Origin: Rhynochetos jubatus | Taxonomy: Eukaryota > Chordata > Aves > Eurypygiformes > Rhynochetidae | Direction: 5' to 3' | NCBI GenBank assembly: GCA_027574665.1 | Contig: CM050654.1 | Span: 34,305,722-34,369,721, forward strand | DNA: 64,000 nt | Shown: positions 61,795 to 64,000 of the stretch, piece by piece | How the letters are laid out: every line of letters begins with the position of its first letter | Numbering within the stretch: position 1 is the first letter of the stretch | Program-made: the position numbers and the translations under genes | The notes under the pieces: generated by a model | Databases searched by the model: none | Told to the model about the DNA's origin: nothing | Seen by the model: the letters and a program-made list of their open reading frames with translations, nothing else

Positions 61795-64000
61795 CTAACA
61801 ATGGGAGTGAGACCAAGGTTTTTGTTTATTCATTTCTTTCTAGCAACAGTGAAGTTAAAGGACATTGTGCTAATCTGATGGTATATTTTTACAGTACATA
61901 TTTATATCTGCAAGAACTGCTTTTAAAGGAAATGCAAACCTACAGTTAAGATCTCACACAGCCTGGTTGTAATCTTTAACATGCAATTAATAATAATATC
62001 TCTGTTCAAGCTCCACATCATGGCAGACTAGTCTAAAAGATTTGAAGATTACAGGAAAAAAAAAATCCAAACCAGAAAACAAAGGTGAGGCTTTTGGGAA
62101 CCCAGCCTAGACAGGTTGATTTGTACTCAAGGTAGATATTTGCTAATTACTGGGACACACTGAGCATTTTGCTGACAGGACAGACAGTATGGGTATGGGG
62201 GAAACCTGTGAACTGATTGCAGTATGCCCTCACCCTGACACTTAAGCCTTCAGAGACTGAATCCTATTGCTATTAAAGAGGTTTCTGCTATAGCATTGCC
62301 AAATATCCCACCAAGGGGCGCAGATCCTGCACTGGTTTGCAGAAATAAAATCTACAGGTGGCCACATTGCTCAATATTATGCTCATCTCTGGATGCACTT
62401 TCTGGCCAGAAGAGCACCCACCAGGCTGCCTGTTATAAAGCAGGGGCACAGACGGCATGAAGAAGGTGGGAGAGATGGTGCAGAAGCACGGGAGCTCTCT
62501 CCTTGCCTCACCACACTAACTGTCCTTATGGCACATCTCTTCATCATCTCCCCTGCAAAGTCTATACTACACCTCCCTGGGAAGAGTTGTGACACAGAAG
62601 AGAGTCATGAAAGCTTCGCTTTGTATGAAAACATGAATGATTTTAACTTGAGACCACAGACTTCTTTGGAATGACATGGGTAATCCATATCTGTACAACT
62701 ATAATCATCCCAGACACACAGAAAATGAAATTCTGAATTGTGGAGTCTGGGATCAATGATTTTCCCATATATTATGGGCTCTGCAAATTTAATTATTTGC
62801 CATCTTTGTTTTCCCTTCATCAGTGCTGGAAAATTGATTCTTGCAGGTATTTTGCTGTTGTTGTTTTGTGTTTGGCACAGCAGACTTCAAGAAGAAATTA
62901 TCCCATGGCAGGGAAAAGAAAAACGAAAAACACCAGACAAGCCAAGAAAAGAATACTGCGTGTCAAATCGTCAGTTTTCTCATGGACTTGTTTGAATCTT
63001 GACTGCTCCTGTTCTTCATGTCTAAATATTTAATGAAGAGGTGATTTCTGTGAAAGAACGGGAGTATTTGAAAAGCCTTTAACCTTAATTAAGAACAATA
63101 AGCAAAGAGGAGTGCTGTTGGGAATCAACCTACAGTAAATCCAAACAGACTCACTAAAGGAAATACAGAATAAAAGCCGGATTTTCAAGGTAGTGTGAAG
63201 AACTGCGTTACCCTTTTCCCACAGAAATTCCATCCCAGGAGGCCAAGAGCTGCCCAGAATTGTCCGTGCACAGGAGTAGATTTCACCTTCACAGAATTTT
63301 GGAGTGGGCACTGATAACTTGTATAATTCAAAGAGTTTAAGAGAATAGCAACCTTCCTCTGCCTGTGGGTCTCTACTTTTGCTTTTGTTTAATATTCTGT
63401 TTGTGTCTTTCCCAGTGGCTCCAGAGTACAATTTTAATCCTAGGATAGGTATTGCCAGGTTATTTATTATTTATGCCATGTATTCATTAAGAGCTCGGTT
63501 TAGTTCTCCTGGGAATGTCTTTCCTTTGTGCTTGTGCCCTTGCTTCCAGCCAGGCTTTCCAGGACAAACACACGACACAGTGAGATTACGTTTTTAGAAG
63601 CACTTCACAATGACAGTGCAGAACACAGTCCACGTCTTCTGATGCAAGGATATATGGTGCCTCACTCATCAGTTGGATTTCTGTGGTTACAACCTAATTG
63701 CCGTATCTTCACGAAGACGGTTGGCTGTGAAGCTGCATGTTATTTTCAAGTTGTCTTTCTGCTTCCATGAAAAAAAATGCAAAGTACAATTTGCTGTCTA
63801 ACAGTTCAGAAAGGCCCTTGGATCATGCGTCACTTGGGCTTGTACCCCACAGAGACGAGCAAAGTGGCACTGGCAGATTGCGTGGCAGTCAGACGTAGGT
63901 ATTTTCCACACTGTGCCGCTCTGGACAGTCTTGTTACTCCTGTGCCTAGTTTATGTTACTGATTGCAACAAGAGTTTTATTTCTGCGTCCTATCTCTTAA
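61795..64000 (-). other. DPP10 intron running off the window
   Basis: More than 2.2 kb lie upstream of the Gly-Tyr-Gly-Gly exon. I searched the minus strand for an exon ending in FGK next to a donor and did not find one. Open frames up to 133 codons (63,030-63,431, minus) have no recognisable domain. Confidence 0.75.

Larger units (their letters stand above)
57580..64000 (-). other. DPP10: DPP10 locus, 3' part; gene continues past the right edge
   Basis: This span holds the last five coding exons of DPP10 and their introns. DPP10 is a type II membrane protein of the DPP4 family that has lost peptidase activity and works as an auxiliary subunit of Kv4 (A-type) potassium channels. The exon lengths are 100, 59, 73, 74 and 138 nt, in 5' to 3' order on the minus strand. 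They join without a frame break to 147 codons plus TAA. Every junction has a GT donor and AG acceptor. The product matches the C-terminal half of the hydrolase domain as I remember it for vertebrate DPP10, including the terminal LPQEPEEDE tail, which separates it from DPP6 and DPP4. The exon encoding the preceding FGK motif was not found up to 64,000, so the intron above 61,794 exceeds 2.2 kb. All membrane, propeller and promoter parts lie outside. Confidence 0.95.

Noticed and set aside
61795..64000. Search for the preceding DPP10 exon (ending FGK)
   Set aside because: No minus-strand sequence encoding FGK next to a donor, and no matching hydrolase segment, was found. The exon is taken to lie beyond the window.

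Overview
The window is vertebrate nuclear DNA, almost certainly from a bird. Three signs point this way. It carries several CR1 LINE fragments, one with the near-modern avian CR1 3' end at about 50.83-51.19 kb. It carries two solo LTRs of a family I recall as common in birds outside the chicken/duck lineage. Coding sequence is sparse and split by canonical GT-AG introns. I see no operons, CRISPR arrays, tRNA genes, intact rRNA genes or other prokaryotic-style features.

The only protein-coding gene I can support is the 3' end of DPP10 (inactive dipeptidyl peptidase 10, a Kv4 potassium-channel auxiliary subunit) on the minus strand. Five exons lie between 61,794 and 57,580. They join in phase to give the last 147 residues and the stop codon. 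They cover the C-terminal part of the alpha/beta-hydrolase domain, starting exactly at the position that is the catalytic serine in DPP4. That codon encodes glycine here, while the Asp and His of the triad are still present. The rest of the gene lies beyond the right edge, because I find no further exon between 61,795 and 64,000.

From 1 to about 57 kb the sequence looks like the AT-rich gene desert 3' of DPP10. It holds repeats of several ages: a 5' CR1 fragment at about 8.0 kb with the start of ORF2; an ancient amniote repeat scrap at 21.2 kb; LTR copy 1 at 27.6-28.1 kb with an old CR1 3' piece beside it; LTR copy 2 at 31.3-31.9 kb; a heavily decayed CR1/L3-like LINE at about 38.8-40.3 kb with recognisable reverse-transcriptase motifs on the minus strand; and a possible 5S-rRNA-derived SINE trace at 41.9 kb. 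Simple repeats include a CA/TA microsatellite at 5.3-5.5 kb, several A-rich tracts with CCC interruptions, and a 23-nt G run inside the 50.8 kb CR1.

Non-repeat items worth checking are a small CpG-dense patch at 55.2-55.37 kb, a 22-bp-stem hairpin at 47.3 kb, a perfect 20-bp palindrome at 47.78 kb, and two stretches that could be conserved non-coding elements (51.2-51.5 and 56.2-56.6 kb). I found no convincing new biological system. The most informative content is the DPP10 pseudo-active site and the layered repeat record.
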